Source: a virus
Reading direction: 5' to 3' (one strand)
DNA: 64,000 nucleotides
Virus record (IMG/VR): IMGVR_UViG_3300025889_000088
Location: 30,520-94,519 of that record
The first letter of the stretch is position 1. Each line of letters begins with the position of its first letter. Of the stretch, positions 17,675 through 25,109 are shown in pieces. The notes under the pieces were generated by a model, which did no database searches, was not told the DNA's origin, and saw nothing but the letters and a program-made list of their open reading frames with translations. The position numbers were made by a program, and so were the translations under genes.

Positions 17675-18005
17675 AAGAAAGATTGAAGAATGTCAAGTCT
17701 TTCTCTTCCTCAAAGTAGATATTATATGACTTTGATTTGTTATCCGCAATCAATAGAAAATAACCAGTACATCTACTCGCCAGCCAATCTTCAAGATAAT
17801 AATACCTACATTCCGCAATCGCTTGTACGCTTGTGTTACACTCCATTGATAGATTGAATGATTCTTCATCTGGTTCCCAAAATCCTGGCCTATATTTAAG
17901 TTTAATGTCTTTATGGGGAAACTCGCCTTTACACAACTCCCAAACAGTTAGAGTGCGACGATGCCAAGTATCTAAGATGTTACCCTTGACTTTTGATGAT
18001 TTCAT
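17670..18005 (-). CDS. Hypothetical protein, 111 aa
   Basis: Begins MKSSKVKGNILDTWHRRTLT and is rich in aromatic residues (ECRYYYLEDWLASRCTGYF). It overlaps the HAD gene by 26 bp. Not recognised. Confidence 0.65.
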   Translation of the reverse strand: MKSSKVKGNILDTWHRRTLTVWELCKGEFPHKDIKLKYRPGFWEPDEESFNLSMECNTSVQAIAECRYYYLEDWLASRCTGYFLLIADNKSKSYNIYFEEEKDLTFFNLSW

Positions 18006-18570
18006 AGATTTCTTCCCAAGTATCTACTGGATGAATATCATCGTGTGTGAAATCAACTGTATGGCTATGCTTTACCAGAATGGTTTCTAATCCAAGTTCG
18101 TGTCCATCCTTCGCATTATCCACGCTATCCTCAATCCAGAAACGACCAGTATTGCGATACTTCGTCAAGTGATGGATTTTGTTAGGCATATCGCCAGTGA
18201 GTGTAAGTTTATCAACTGCTGGACCGAACAAGTCTTTCAAGTTCTGCCATCGGCGTTCATAGATTTCTGGACTATCCTCAATAGCAGTGATACACTGGAA
18301 GGTATATCCTTCATCATATAACTTTTGGACATACTTTTGACTATCGCGGAATGGGGAAAGATTCCTAATGTATTCTGTGCGGTTGAACTCATGCACAAGT
18401 TCGTGGGCTTCTACACTTGTGAAACCACTTACACGATGCTCAACTTTGTAAATCCCAGGTTGCTCTGGCTCAAGTTCTTTACCATAGGCTTCCTTGAGCC
18501 ATACCTCAAAACTCTCAATCCAGTTTCCAAGAACTCCATCAAAATCTGTTAGTATTCGTTTATCTTTCAT
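17980..18570 (-). CDS. HAD-family phosphatase, 5'-nucleotidase-like
   Basis: 196 aa. HAD motif I is LTDFDGVLGNW (nucleophile Asp and Asp+2). A threonine motif is in FQCITAIEDSPE and the final acidic motif in RFWIEDSVDNAKDG. Layout and size resemble phage and bacterial 5'(3')-deoxyribonucleotidase-type HAD proteins. Substrate is not certain; a nucleotide would fit the dTMP genes nearby. Confidence 0.75.
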   Translation of the reverse strand: MKDKRILTDFDGVLGNWIESFEVWLKEAYGKELEPEQPGIYKVEHRVSGFTSVEAHELVHEFNRTEYIRNLSPFRDSQKYVQKLYDEGYTFQCITAIEDSPEIYERRWQNLKDLFGPAVDKLTLTGDMPNKIHHLTKYRNTGRFWIEDSVDNAKDGHELGLETILVKHSHTVDFTHDDIHPVDTWEEIYEIIKSQG

Positions 18571-18582
18571 ATCTTTCCTTTC

Positions 18583-19413
18583 TTACTCTTCCATCAAATC
18601 CACAACTTTTACATAGTTCAACACAGTTTCTTTGGCGTTGGTGTAGTTGCTTACATCGGTGCGCTTCACCTTACCAGTAACACGGCACTTTTTACCAAAG
18701 GCGGCGGGTTCTTTCTGCGTGAAGAACGAAACCGCATTCTGGTCATTCTCAACCGCATTATATACATAGCAACCAAACTTTTCAATCCACTTGCTATTGG
18801 TGATTTCAATAACCACATCAATCTTCTGACCAACGTTGCCGATATAGTTGCTGACTTTAGCAATCTCACGCTCTGCTTTCTTGCGCTCTTCGGCAGCAAT
18901 GTCATTCAAGTATGCGCTGGGAACACAGGCAGTCAACCCGAAATCACGGGAAATGATTTTACCATCTTCCTTGTTGAACAGTTCATACAGGGCAGACTTG
19001 AAACCGTTATCATCAAGATTACCAGCCAACGCATCAAACATCAGTTTATTGAAGTGCTTGATAATCTTATCGGCTTCGGCACGATGCTCGTCGGTAATCT
19101 CAAAGGCGGGAATGTTGTTCTTTTCGGGATGCCATTTGTTCAGCGTACCCATACCGAAATGTTCTTTGACCAAATCACGATTGCTGAAAACGAACAGTTC
19201 TTCATCGTATTTGAAGTCATAACCTTCGGGAACAGCAACTTTCTCTGTTTCCGAACCAAATACACGGGTGATAACAGGATAGGACGATTTGATATAACCG
19301 TTGGTTTCGGGAGAAACTTGGATATTCAGTTCATTCACAGCAACGGCAACCGCCAGAACTTCACGGAGTTCGTAGGTTTCTTTGTTCATCGGTTGCTTAT
19401 TGAAACGAGCCAT
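18583..19413 (-). CDS. Hypothetical protein, 276 aa, possible C-terminal OB fold
   Basis: Begins MARFNKQPMNKETYELREVL. The C-terminal 100 residues (KIDVVIEITNSKWIEKFGCY; KKCRVTGKVKRTDVSNY) have the strand pattern of an OB-type domain, with the GKVKR motif common in phage and plasmid proteins of unknown role. A strong sigma70-like promoter stands upstream, so early expression is likely. A DNA or RNA contact role is an inference. Confidence 0.75.
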   Translation of the reverse strand: MARFNKQPMNKETYELREVLAVAVAVNELNIQVSPETNGYIKSSYPVITRVFGSETEKVAVPEGYDFKYDEELFVFSNRDLVKEHFGMGTLNKWHPEKNNIPAFEITDEHRAEADKIIKHFNKLMFDALAGNLDDNGFKSALYELFNKEDGKIISRDFGLTACVPSAYLNDIAAEERKKAEREIAKVSNYIGNVGQKIDVVIEITNSKWIEKFGCYVYNAVENDQNAVSFFTQKEPAAFGKKCRVTGKVKRTDVSNYTNAKETVLNYVKVVDLMEE

Positions 19414-19442
19414 TCTGTATCTCCATCATTTGATTATGTCTT

Positions 19443-19470
19443 AGTATAGCACAGATTGGCTATTTGTCAA
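19443..19470 (-). promoter_or_regulatory. Sigma70-like promoter for 18583-19413
   Basis: TTGACA (19465-19470), 16 bp, TATACT (19443-19448). The first three bases of the next gene's stop region overlap it. Nearly the same spacer half (CAATCTGTGC) occurs in the promoter at 19735-19762. Confidence 0.75.
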
Positions 19471-19703
19471 GCGAAAAGTTTGCTGAAACCTTCCCAAATA
19501 ACGTTGTATGCGTTGGCTTCGTATCCCCAGCATTCGAAGAATTCGTCATCGGTAATAATGTCTTGCTTGCAGTGATGGTTCCAGCGATTCTGGAAGCCTT
19601 CCATCCCGGCCAGAAGGTCGCCATTCAGCGACTGACGGGTGATGGTTTCACGCGCATCGTTGAAGTCCATTTCTACACGATAAAAAGACGGGATGCTGAT
19701 CAT
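19467..19703 (-). CDS. Hypothetical protein, 78 aa
   Basis: Begins MISIPSFYRVEMDFNDARET and ends FFECWGYEANAYNVIWEGF. Strong ribosome binding site AAAGGAG and a sigma70-like promoter upstream. Not recognised. Confidence 0.75.
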   Translation of the reverse strand: MISIPSFYRVEMDFNDARETITRQSLNGDLLAGMEGFQNRWNHHCKQDIITDDEFFECWGYEANAYNVIWEGFSKLFA

Positions 19704-19734
19704 TTGGAAACTCCTTTTCTCAACTTACAAATAT

Positions 19735-19762
19735 AGTATAGCACAGATTGGGAGATTGTCAA
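19735..19762 (-). promoter_or_regulatory. Sigma70-like promoter for 19467-19703
   Basis: TTGACA (19757-19762), 16 bp, TATACT (19735-19740). The spacer ends CAATCTGTGC exactly as in the promoter at 19443-19470. Confidence 0.75.
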
Positions 19763-20037
19763 GCACTTTTTTTCAGATTTTCCACGGCATATTTTACCCT
19801 GTCAGGGTAATCTTTTAGAAGTAATGAACCAGCCTCAAGATCGTCCGTGGTGATAAGGTCTTTGTGCCAATGCTCTATGGTATCCCACTTTTCCAACATA
19901 GCCTTCGCCATACCATCAAACATACCATCAGAAAGGATAGGTTCATCTTGTTCGTAATAAGCATACGCCGCCATCAAATACCAAGGAACCATCATATTTG
20001 AATTGGAAATGGCTTCCATGCATTTCTCGTCAAACAT
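19759..20037 (-). CDS. Small protein resembling a ligase Ia segment, 92 aa
   Basis: The stretch YYEQDEPILSDGMFDGMAKA resembles the YYxxDxPxxSDxxYDxL motif of the Ia domain of NAD-dependent DNA ligase. No other ligase part is present. It may be a stand-alone domain of unknown role; the resemblance is short. Confidence 0.7.
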   Translation of the reverse strand: MFDEKCMEAISNSNMMVPWYLMAAYAYYEQDEPILSDGMFDGMAKAMLEKWDTIEHWHKDLITTDDLEAGSLLLKDYPDRVKYAVENLKKSA

Positions 20038-20597
20038 TATTTTTCCTCAAAAAACTTGTCGTATTTTGTGTTTTTTTTCTTTGGAATATCCAACGACTTC
20101 ATAATAATCTGCTTGGGTAAAAAGTTCCAGCAGTAATAACTGGACGAAAATGTGATTTTATCGTTGTCCTTGCCATTAGCCATATGAAACTTCATACGCT
20201 GTTCAAACATCAACAACTGTAAATCCTTATCACGAAATAACTGTTTTGGAGCAGAATCATTTAGCCAAGTATTAGCCATAATCAAAGCAAATGGTTTCTC
20301 AAACGCCAGCGCCCTCTCAAAGAACTTACGCTTATTGGTGAATGGGGGATTAGACACCATCACATCCCAATGTGTCGGTTCATACTCAAAGAAATCTTGC
20401 CCGTTATCAATATGAGAATACGTAACAGGATTTTGTTTTGATATCTGTTTGACAAACTCGCTTTCTGGTTTATCAAACGGACACCACACCATCGCTCCTT
20501 CTGGTATATATTCTAGAATAGGTTTTACTGCGTAATCGGGTGTATAACATTCATCATTATTCCCCGCAGAATATAAAACCTCTTTACTATCAATCAT
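20037..20597 (-). CDS. N6-adenine methyltransferase-like protein
   Basis: 186 aa. Motif IV NPPF is present (WDVMVSNPPFTNKRKFFE), and TPDYAVKPILEYIPEGAMVW occupies the position of the SAM-binding region, though the FxGxG motif is replaced by WCPFDKPES. Such NPPF proteins with altered motif I are common in phages. DNA methylation is possible but not proven, because the SAM site looks degenerate. Confidence 0.65.
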   Translation of the reverse strand: MIDSKEVLYSAGNNDECYTPDYAVKPILEYIPEGAMVWCPFDKPESEFVKQISKQNPVTYSHIDNGQDFFEYEPTHWDVMVSNPPFTNKRKFFERALAFEKPFALIMANTWLNDSAPKQLFRDKDLQLLMFEQRMKFHMANGKDNDKITFSSSYYCWNFLPKQIIMKSLDIPKKKNTKYDKFFEEK

Positions 20598-20884
20598 TCT
20601 AAAATCTCTCGTAATGGATTTATGATTTCTTCTTCGGCACGTTTTACCACCTGTGCCTCGTCATAAAAATGATAATGATTATGTTCCATTTTTTGTATTG
20701 TCAAATCATCGTACTCAATATGGTGAATATTGTCAAGAACTTTCTTCAATCTTTTTTCATCATCAAGTTCATCATCATAACTTTCATCAAATAGATTACT
20801 GTATGTTTCAAACCCTTGTTCTTTTATCCATTTCAAAGAACCTGGTTTATTTACAGTGATAAATGGATGGAAAATCGTAGTGGT
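20594..20884 (-). pseudogene. C-terminal remnant of a GT10-like glycosyltransferase gene
   Basis: The frame from 20884 to the stop at 20594 reads HPFITVNKPGSLKWIKEQGF and then ETYSNLFDESYDDELDD. This matches the C-terminal signature of the genes at 16388-17662 (GSLAKLRDMGFRTFDKWW) and 62272-63528 (GSLAFLKRYGFRTFDQW). An in-frame TGA lies just before, and no upstream domain was found in other frames. A TTG at 20836 could still start an 80-aa protein coupled to the next gene. Confidence 0.6.
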
Positions 20885-20966
20885 TCATATATCTCAAGAA
20901 AAGCTTATCGACGCCTTCCTTGAAAAGATTAGTCCACTTTTTCTTCGGTCTGAATATTCGTATCAC
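20847..20966 (-). CDS. Possible small basic protein, 39 aa
   Basis: GTG start at 20966; product VIRIFRPKKKWTNLFKEGVD and onward to a TAA at 20847. It overlaps the end of 20929-21282 in another frame. It may equally be chance or part of the decayed glycosyltransferase gene. Confidence 0.25.
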   Translation of the reverse strand: MIRIFRPKKKWTNLFKEGVDKLFLRYMNHYDFPSIYHCK

Positions 20967-21282
20967 GATGTTTATTACTTGCTTTCATACCGTCTTCAAT
21001 ATACCTACTATAGTTCTTTTCGTAATATTCATAAAGTGTATTGAAATCCATGCCACCTTCGCCATCATCGGCTTTCCAGTTTTTCATAACCTTTTTATCA
21101 TCAAGGTCAAGAACAACTTGTGCTTCAATCATGTCATTCTTCTTTAGACCTTCACGGAACATAACTCGCTCGTCCCATTGAACATTACGGTCATCATTCA
21201 TCCAACCCTTTAGGTGGGTAGGCGCACCTTTGCGTGGTTTCATAGCGTAATACGCAAGGAAGTATCTATTCTTTTGTTTCAT
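20929..21282 (-). CDS. Hypothetical protein, 117 aa
   Basis: Begins MKQKNRYFLAYYAMKPRKGA; charged and soluble. One base from the clamp-loader gene. Not recognised. Confidence 0.7.
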   Translation of the reverse strand: MKQKNRYFLAYYAMKPRKGAPTHLKGWMNDDRNVQWDERVMFREGLKKNDMIEAQVVLDLDDKKVMKNWKADDGEGGMDFNTLYEYYEKNYSRYIEDGMKASNKHRDTNIQTEEKVD

Positions 21283-21283
21283 T

Positions 21284-22207
21284 TTATCCTCTCAGTCTCA
21301 ATAGTTCAATAACAGTTGCCGCCAGATGAATGTCGGCGTGGGGAATACTCGGTAGATCAACGATTGCCTTGCGAATAATAAGAATAGCATCGTCAATCTG
21401 CTCGTCGGTATCTCCCCATAGTTCCAGATTGTTATACATCCATACGAACATATCATCCATTTCATCTGGACGGGTATTTTCTGAAATCAACTTTCGTGCT
21501 TCCGTGAACTTGTTTGCTTTCAACAGTTCAACGAACTTGATTTTGACTTCGGTTGTGCTTTCGGCAATATCTTGTTGGATAAGTTTACCGCCAATAGTAT
21601 TCTGTTGAACCAAGTTCAACGCTTTGCGAAGACTTGGATATGTTGCCTTCACATATGTATCAAGCATATCAATATCAAAGTCAACCTGTTCAGCAAGCAA
21701 TACTTCGGCAACCTTCGCCGTAAACTCCGTATGGTCTTGCTTCTCAATCTTGAATACTTGGCACCTATCCTGTAGTGCTGGAATAACTTTGTGGATATAG
21801 TTACAGGTAAGAATGAACCTACACGTACCCGCATATGTTTCCATAAGATTACGAAGTGATGGCTGAACAGACTGTGCGTTTAGAAAGTCTGCCTCGTCAA
21901 CGAGAACAATCTTGAACTCACCAAATGGAAGTGTCTGTGTAAAGCCTTCTAGTTTAGCGTAGAACTCGTCAATCTTACGACCTTCTTTGGAACCGTTCAT
22001 TACAAGAACATCAAAAGAATCGATATCCAGTTCGTTGATTAGAACTTTAGCAAGAGTTGTTTTACCAGTGCCAGGAGGACCGTGGAATAATAGGTGTGGA
22101 ATAGACTTGTTTTTAATCCATTCTTCCACTTGTGCTTTCTGGTCTTCGTTATGAAAAACATATTCATCTACCGTTTTCGGACGGTATTTCTCAACCCATA
22201 AACTCAT
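21284..22207 (-). CDS. Sliding-clamp loader ATPase (gp44-like)
   Basis: AAA+ clamp loader of 307 aa, like T4 gp44 and RFC small subunits. Begins MSLWVEKYRPKTVDEYVF, the family hallmark. Walker A is HGPPGTGKTTLAKV, Walker B VLVDEADFLNAQSV, sensor 1 FILTCNYIHK, and the arginine-finger motif reads LQDRCQVF where most members have SRC. It would load the phage sliding clamp onto DNA; the clamp gene is not in the window. Ribosome binding site GAGG. Confidence 0.95.
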   Translation of the reverse strand: MSLWVEKYRPKTVDEYVFHNEDQKAQVEEWIKNKSIPHLLFHGPPGTGKTTLAKVLINELDIDSFDVLVMNGSKEGRKIDEFYAKLEGFTQTLPFGEFKIVLVDEADFLNAQSVQPSLRNLMETYAGTCRFILTCNYIHKVIPALQDRCQVFKIEKQDHTEFTAKVAEVLLAEQVDFDIDMLDTYVKATYPSLRKALNLVQQNTIGGKLIQQDIAESTTEVKIKFVELLKANKFTEARKLISENTRPDEMDDMFVWMYNNLELWGDTDEQIDDAILIIRKAIVDLPSIPHADIHLAATVIELLRLRG

Positions 22208-22230
22208 CTTTACCTCGTATGTTAGGGTTT

Positions 22231-22260
22231 ATTATAACAGTTATTCTTCTTCGTCGTCAA
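22231..22260 (-). promoter_or_regulatory. Sigma70-like promoter for the clamp loader
   Basis: TTGACG (22255-22260), 18 bp, TATAAT (22231-22236), inside the end of the small acidic gene. Confidence 0.6.
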
Positions 22261-22387
22261 TATCTTCTTCGTCGTTTTCGTCATCAACGACTTCATCTTC
22301 AAGATACCAATCGGGCGGTTTCCCATAGCCAACTTCACGAAACCACGAGCGTTCAGAGCCTTTGCGACGAATAATCTTTTTAGCCAT
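22241..22387 (-). CDS. Small protein with acidic tail, 48 aa
   Basis: ATG at 22387 overlaps the stop of the GroES-like gene (TAATG). Basic N-terminus MAKKIIRRKGSERSW and a tail of almost only Asp and Glu (VVDDENDEEDIDDEEE). Could be a DNA-mimic-type or regulatory peptide; no evidence beyond charge. Confidence 0.6.
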   Translation of the reverse strand: MAKKIIRRKGSERSWFREVGYGKPPDWYLEDEVVDDENDEEDIDDEEE

Positions 22388-22758
22388 TAGAAAATCGCCG
22401 TTTGTGAATCCGCTACATAATCATCTTCTGGCTCTTCCCATTGCGTACCAAGAATATCATTGTTATCTGCCCTGCGAAGTTCAACAAGTTCCTTACCGTC
22501 AATCTCATACTTGACTGAACGAGTCCAACGTCCGTGGGCAACCAATACCCACTGTCCTGGCTCAATATCCTTCTGCTCTGGGCCAACGGCATAGACCTTT
22601 GCCCAACGAGGACGAAGACCACGCTCACGCCCATCGTCACCTGGAAGAATAAGTCCAGCTTTTGTCTTACGCTCACCAAAGTTCATTTCATATACCAATA
22701 CATGGTCCTTGATTGGTCGGATTTTTTGACCACGGATAATAGTGTTATTTACAGGCAT
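22387..22758 (-). CDS. GroES/gp31-like co-chaperonin
   Basis: 123 aa. The GroES fold pattern is visible: IRPIKDHVLVYEM at the start, the mobile-loop region KTKAGLILPG, then AKVYAVGPEQKDIEPGQWVL, and a terminal RADNNDILG. T4 gp31 replaces GroES in folding the major capsid protein with GroEL, and this protein probably does the same. The C-terminal tail of about 25 residues is extra. Confidence 0.85.
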   Translation of the reverse strand: MPVNNTIIRGQKIRPIKDHVLVYEMNFGERKTKAGLILPGDDGRERGLRPRWAKVYAVGPEQKDIEPGQWVLVAHGRWTRSVKYEIDGKELVELRRADNNDILGTQWEEPEDDYVADSQTAIF

Positions 22759-23000
22759 TATTCTTCCTCGTCATCTGTATCCACTTGTAAAGCAGATTGT
22801 TTCTTTGGTTGATCACCGTGTAGTTTATTTGCTTCCTTCATAATCTCTGCTCTGGTTTTGATAATATTACCTTTAGCATCAATCTGGTCGCCACGAGCAT
22901 TTACGCTAATATTTCCTACTGCCCGTACCTTTTCGTTCTTTAGAATAAGAGCATCCATATCAAGTGCCCTACCCTGTGCTGTTCTATGTTGTCTCGCCAT
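22758..23000 (-). CDS. Hypothetical protein, 80 aa
   Basis: Begins MARQHRTAQGRALDMDALIL and contains RAVGNISVNARGDQIDAKGN, a pattern familiar in T4-like marine phages but of unknown function. Acidic C-terminus. Overlaps the next gene by 17 bp. Confidence 0.75.
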   Translation of the reverse strand: MARQHRTAQGRALDMDALILKNEKVRAVGNISVNARGDQIDAKGNIIKTRAEIMKEANKLHGDQPKKQSALQVDTDDEEE

Positions 23001-23538
23001 CGCGCAAAAACTCCTTTATTGATAAATCATAGTACATGCTATTTACTTTATGTACTCCTATGAGGTATAGAACATAACTCGCAACACTGCTGCCTCGTCC
23101 TACCCCCCATACTATTTTATGCTCACGCATTGTGTCCACGAAATATTTTAGATAGCATAATAATCCAAACATATCTCGTTCTTGGAAAAGCAATAGTTCT
23201 TCTCCGCATCGCTGTAGTTCCGCATCTGTCTTACATTGACCAAGAACCCAATCGGCAATATCTAATGTTCTATAGTAATCGGGCATTCTCCAAGCTCGTT
23301 GTAATGTCCTATCAACGTAGTTTATAGTTCCAGAAACTTGGAATGGTGTTGATGTATCTAAAACAGGATATTCATCGTAGTTTTTCGATATTGCGTCATG
23401 ATACTTCTGTGCGGCTTCTGTCCCTACATCATCGGCAAGAAACATAAACTTTGAAATATCGACATCTGGGTTCTTATATATTTCTTCCAGAATGTCTTCT
23501 TCTTCGAAATATAGGAAACCTACATCATCTTTCAACAT
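22984..23538 (-). CDS. Fragment-like protein resembling DNA polymerase III alpha
   Basis: 184 aa. The C-terminal part FGLLCYLKYFVDTMREHKI and WGVGRGSSVASYVLYLIGVH matches the start of the DnaE palm domain (VGPGRGSAAGSLVAY in bacterial enzymes), and LSIKEFLR matches FERFLN. It ends before the catalytic aspartates of DnaE, so it should not polymerise DNA alone. The N-terminal half is unrelated or divergent. It may be a stand-alone regulatory or decoy domain. Confidence 0.65.
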   Translation of the reverse strand: MLKDDVGFLYFEEEDILEEIYKNPDVDISKFMFLADDVGTEAAQKYHDAISKNYDEYPVLDTSTPFQVSGTINYVDRTLQRAWRMPDYYRTLDIADWVLGQCKTDAELQRCGEELLLFQERDMFGLLCYLKYFVDTMREHKIVWGVGRGSSVASYVLYLIGVHKVNSMYYDLSIKEFLRDGETT

Positions 23539-23722
23539 TATCGATTACCATCTGCTTTTCTAACTCTCTTCTTAGTGTAGCATATTTGGCTTCTTTCTGT
23601 CTATAAAAATCAACAGCATAAATGTAACCTTTAGCATAGTATTCGTCAAAGTCTGCTACCAGAACCCAAACAACAGGATTTACAAACTCATCACTGTTCT
23701 TTATCATTGGAACTTTTTTCAT
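23525..23722 (-). CDS. Hypothetical protein, 65 aa
   Basis: Begins MKKVPMIKNSDEFVNPVVWV and is rich in Tyr/Phe. It overlaps both neighbours. Not recognised. Confidence 0.65.
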   Translation of the reverse strand: MKKVPMIKNSDEFVNPVVWVLVADFDEYYAKGYIYAVDFYRQKEAKYATLRRELEKQMVIDNVER

Positions 23723-24350
23723 TTGGTTTTCCTTCCACTACTTCTGGTTTAAACTTTTTTATTTGAATAATCTTGCCTTCTTTCTCAACATCACTATCCC
23801 AGCCTAACTCAATATCAGGCCAATCAATCTCTTGTAGATGAAGTTCTCGTTTCCCATCTTTCTCTGTAATGATATCCATCGTAGACATATCAGGTCTTGC
23901 CCACCACGCCTTATGTTTCTCAACAATCTCAGCAGTAATGATAGGTGGATAATCCAATACCGCCGAATCATAAATGTATTCTAAGTCGCCACCAAGATAA
24001 CTACACACAGAAATATAGTCAATGAAAAACCTTTCTTCAAGGATACAAGATAACTTGCTATGTAGAACGATAGCCAATAGTTGGTCGTATGGTTCGTCAG
24101 GTAAGAAAACAACTTTGTTATCAGTTTTTTCTAGTAATGTTTCAAGGATTGGGTTTTCAATACCGCATAGCAAACTCATACCAAGAATGCCTTCCACCAT
24201 AGTTTTTAGGCGTTCAAGGGCAATGTTCTGCTGCATGATATCGGCAGTATTTGGAACAAGATCAACTTTCACTTTATATAGATTTGGTACAATCTCATTC
24301 TCATATACCGCATTAGCCATAAACTCCGACTTCCAAATAATACTCGTCAT
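23691..24350 (-). CDS. Hypothetical protein, 219 aa
   Basis: The ATG at 24350 overlaps the upstream stop (ATGA), supporting that start; a second ATG (MANAVYENE) with GGAG lies 10 codons in. Central segment DYISVCSYLGGDLEYIYD. No family recognised. Confidence 0.75.
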   Translation of the reverse strand: MTSIIWKSEFMANAVYENEIVPNLYKVKVDLVPNTADIMQQNIALERLKTMVEGILGMSLLCGIENPILETLLEKTDNKVVFLPDEPYDQLLAIVLHSKLSCILEERFFIDYISVCSYLGGDLEYIYDSAVLDYPPIITAEIVEKHKAWWARPDMSTMDIITEKDGKRELHLQEIDWPDIELGWDSDVEKEGKIIQIKKFKPEVVEGKPNEKSSNDKEQ

Positions 24351-24586
24351 GAAATGTCGATCTTATCGCTATAAAAGTCTTCGTCACCAAGTTCTTCCAT
24401 TGCTTCTTTCTCACGTTGGATATACCGTCCGTGAAGCTCTCCTTGGTAGTGTTCAATCATCATTTGCACTTGCCCAAGAAGATTATAGTTCCCTCTTGCG
24501 CGAGTTGCTTTTCTGTGTAGTTCGTTAATTTTGTTTACCAGTTCATCGTCTGATAGATTTTTGATATTAGGTGCTAGTGGATGCAT
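24347..24586 (-). CDS. Hypothetical protein, 79 aa
   Basis: Helical protein starting MHPLAPNIKNLSDDELVNKI, with RKATRARGNYNLLGQVQMMI; similar small proteins are common in T4-like phages. The ATG follows TATAAATA by 5 bp. Confidence 0.75.
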   Translation of the reverse strand: MHPLAPNIKNLSDDELVNKINELHRKATRARGNYNLLGQVQMMIEHYQGELHGRYIQREKEAMEELGDEDFYSDKIDIS

Positions 24587-24591
24587 AATAT

Positions 24592-24599
24592 TATTTATA
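24592..24599 (-). promoter_or_regulatory. T4-like late box TATAAATA 5 bp before ATG
   Basis: Exact TATAAATA, then ATATT and the ATG at 24586; no Shine-Dalgarno sequence. Predicts a leaderless late transcript. Confidence 0.5.
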
Positions 24600-24654
24600 A
24601 CACAATTTTTACAGTTGTGCCCTTTCCTTTAATAGGCATTCTATCATATGACTA

Positions 24655-25059
24655 TTACAAGTCACCCTCTTTTCTATTTTCAGACAAGAATGCGTCAAAT
24701 CCGCCGGGATAACGGGCTTCAAGTTTCTCTACATTCATTTTGATAATCTCTTGTGGGTCAGCATCCAGCGCCATACACGCTTGCATCCAATACCATAATA
24801 CATCGCCCAACTCACGCTTCATATGAAAGATTTCATCGTCGTTGAGTGGTTTGCCTTGGAACAATAGTTTCTTTACAATCTCTGTAAACTCACCGCCTTC
24901 GGCTGTAAGTCCCATAGCCGCTGTGGTTAGTCGTGGAATATCAACGGTGCGGTGATTTTGTAGCGAAGCAATACGAGCCATATAAGCATCATTACTCTTA
25001 CTTGGTTCGCTGGTGACTTCATTTACAAAGTTCTTATAATCGTTTAGGTCAATAGACAT
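24655..25059 (-). CDS. mazG: MazG-like nucleotide pyrophosphohydrolase
   Basis: 134 aa, all-alpha NTP-PPase. The metal-binding motif is visible as GLTAEGGEFTEIVKKLLF and HMKRELGDVLWYWMQACM (ExxE followed by ExxD). Hydrolyses (d)NTPs or related nucleotides; in marine phages it has been proposed to alter nucleotide alarmone or dNTP pools. Own sigma70-like promoter and AGGAG site. Confidence 0.88.
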   Translation of the reverse strand: MSIDLNDYKNFVNEVTSEPSKSNDAYMARIASLQNHRTVDIPRLTTAAMGLTAEGGEFTEIVKKLLFQGKPLNDDEIFHMKRELGDVLWYWMQACMALDADPQEIIKMNVEKLEARYPGGFDAFLSENRKEGDL

Positions 25060-25079
25060 TTACAATACTCCTTTCGCCT

Positions 25080-25108
25080 ATTATACAACGAACAGAATAT
25101 CATGTCAA
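25080..25108 (-). promoter_or_regulatory. Sigma70-like promoter for mazG
   Basis: TTGACA (25103-25108), 17 bp, TATAAT (25080-25085). Confidence 0.75.
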
Positions 25109-25109
25109 T

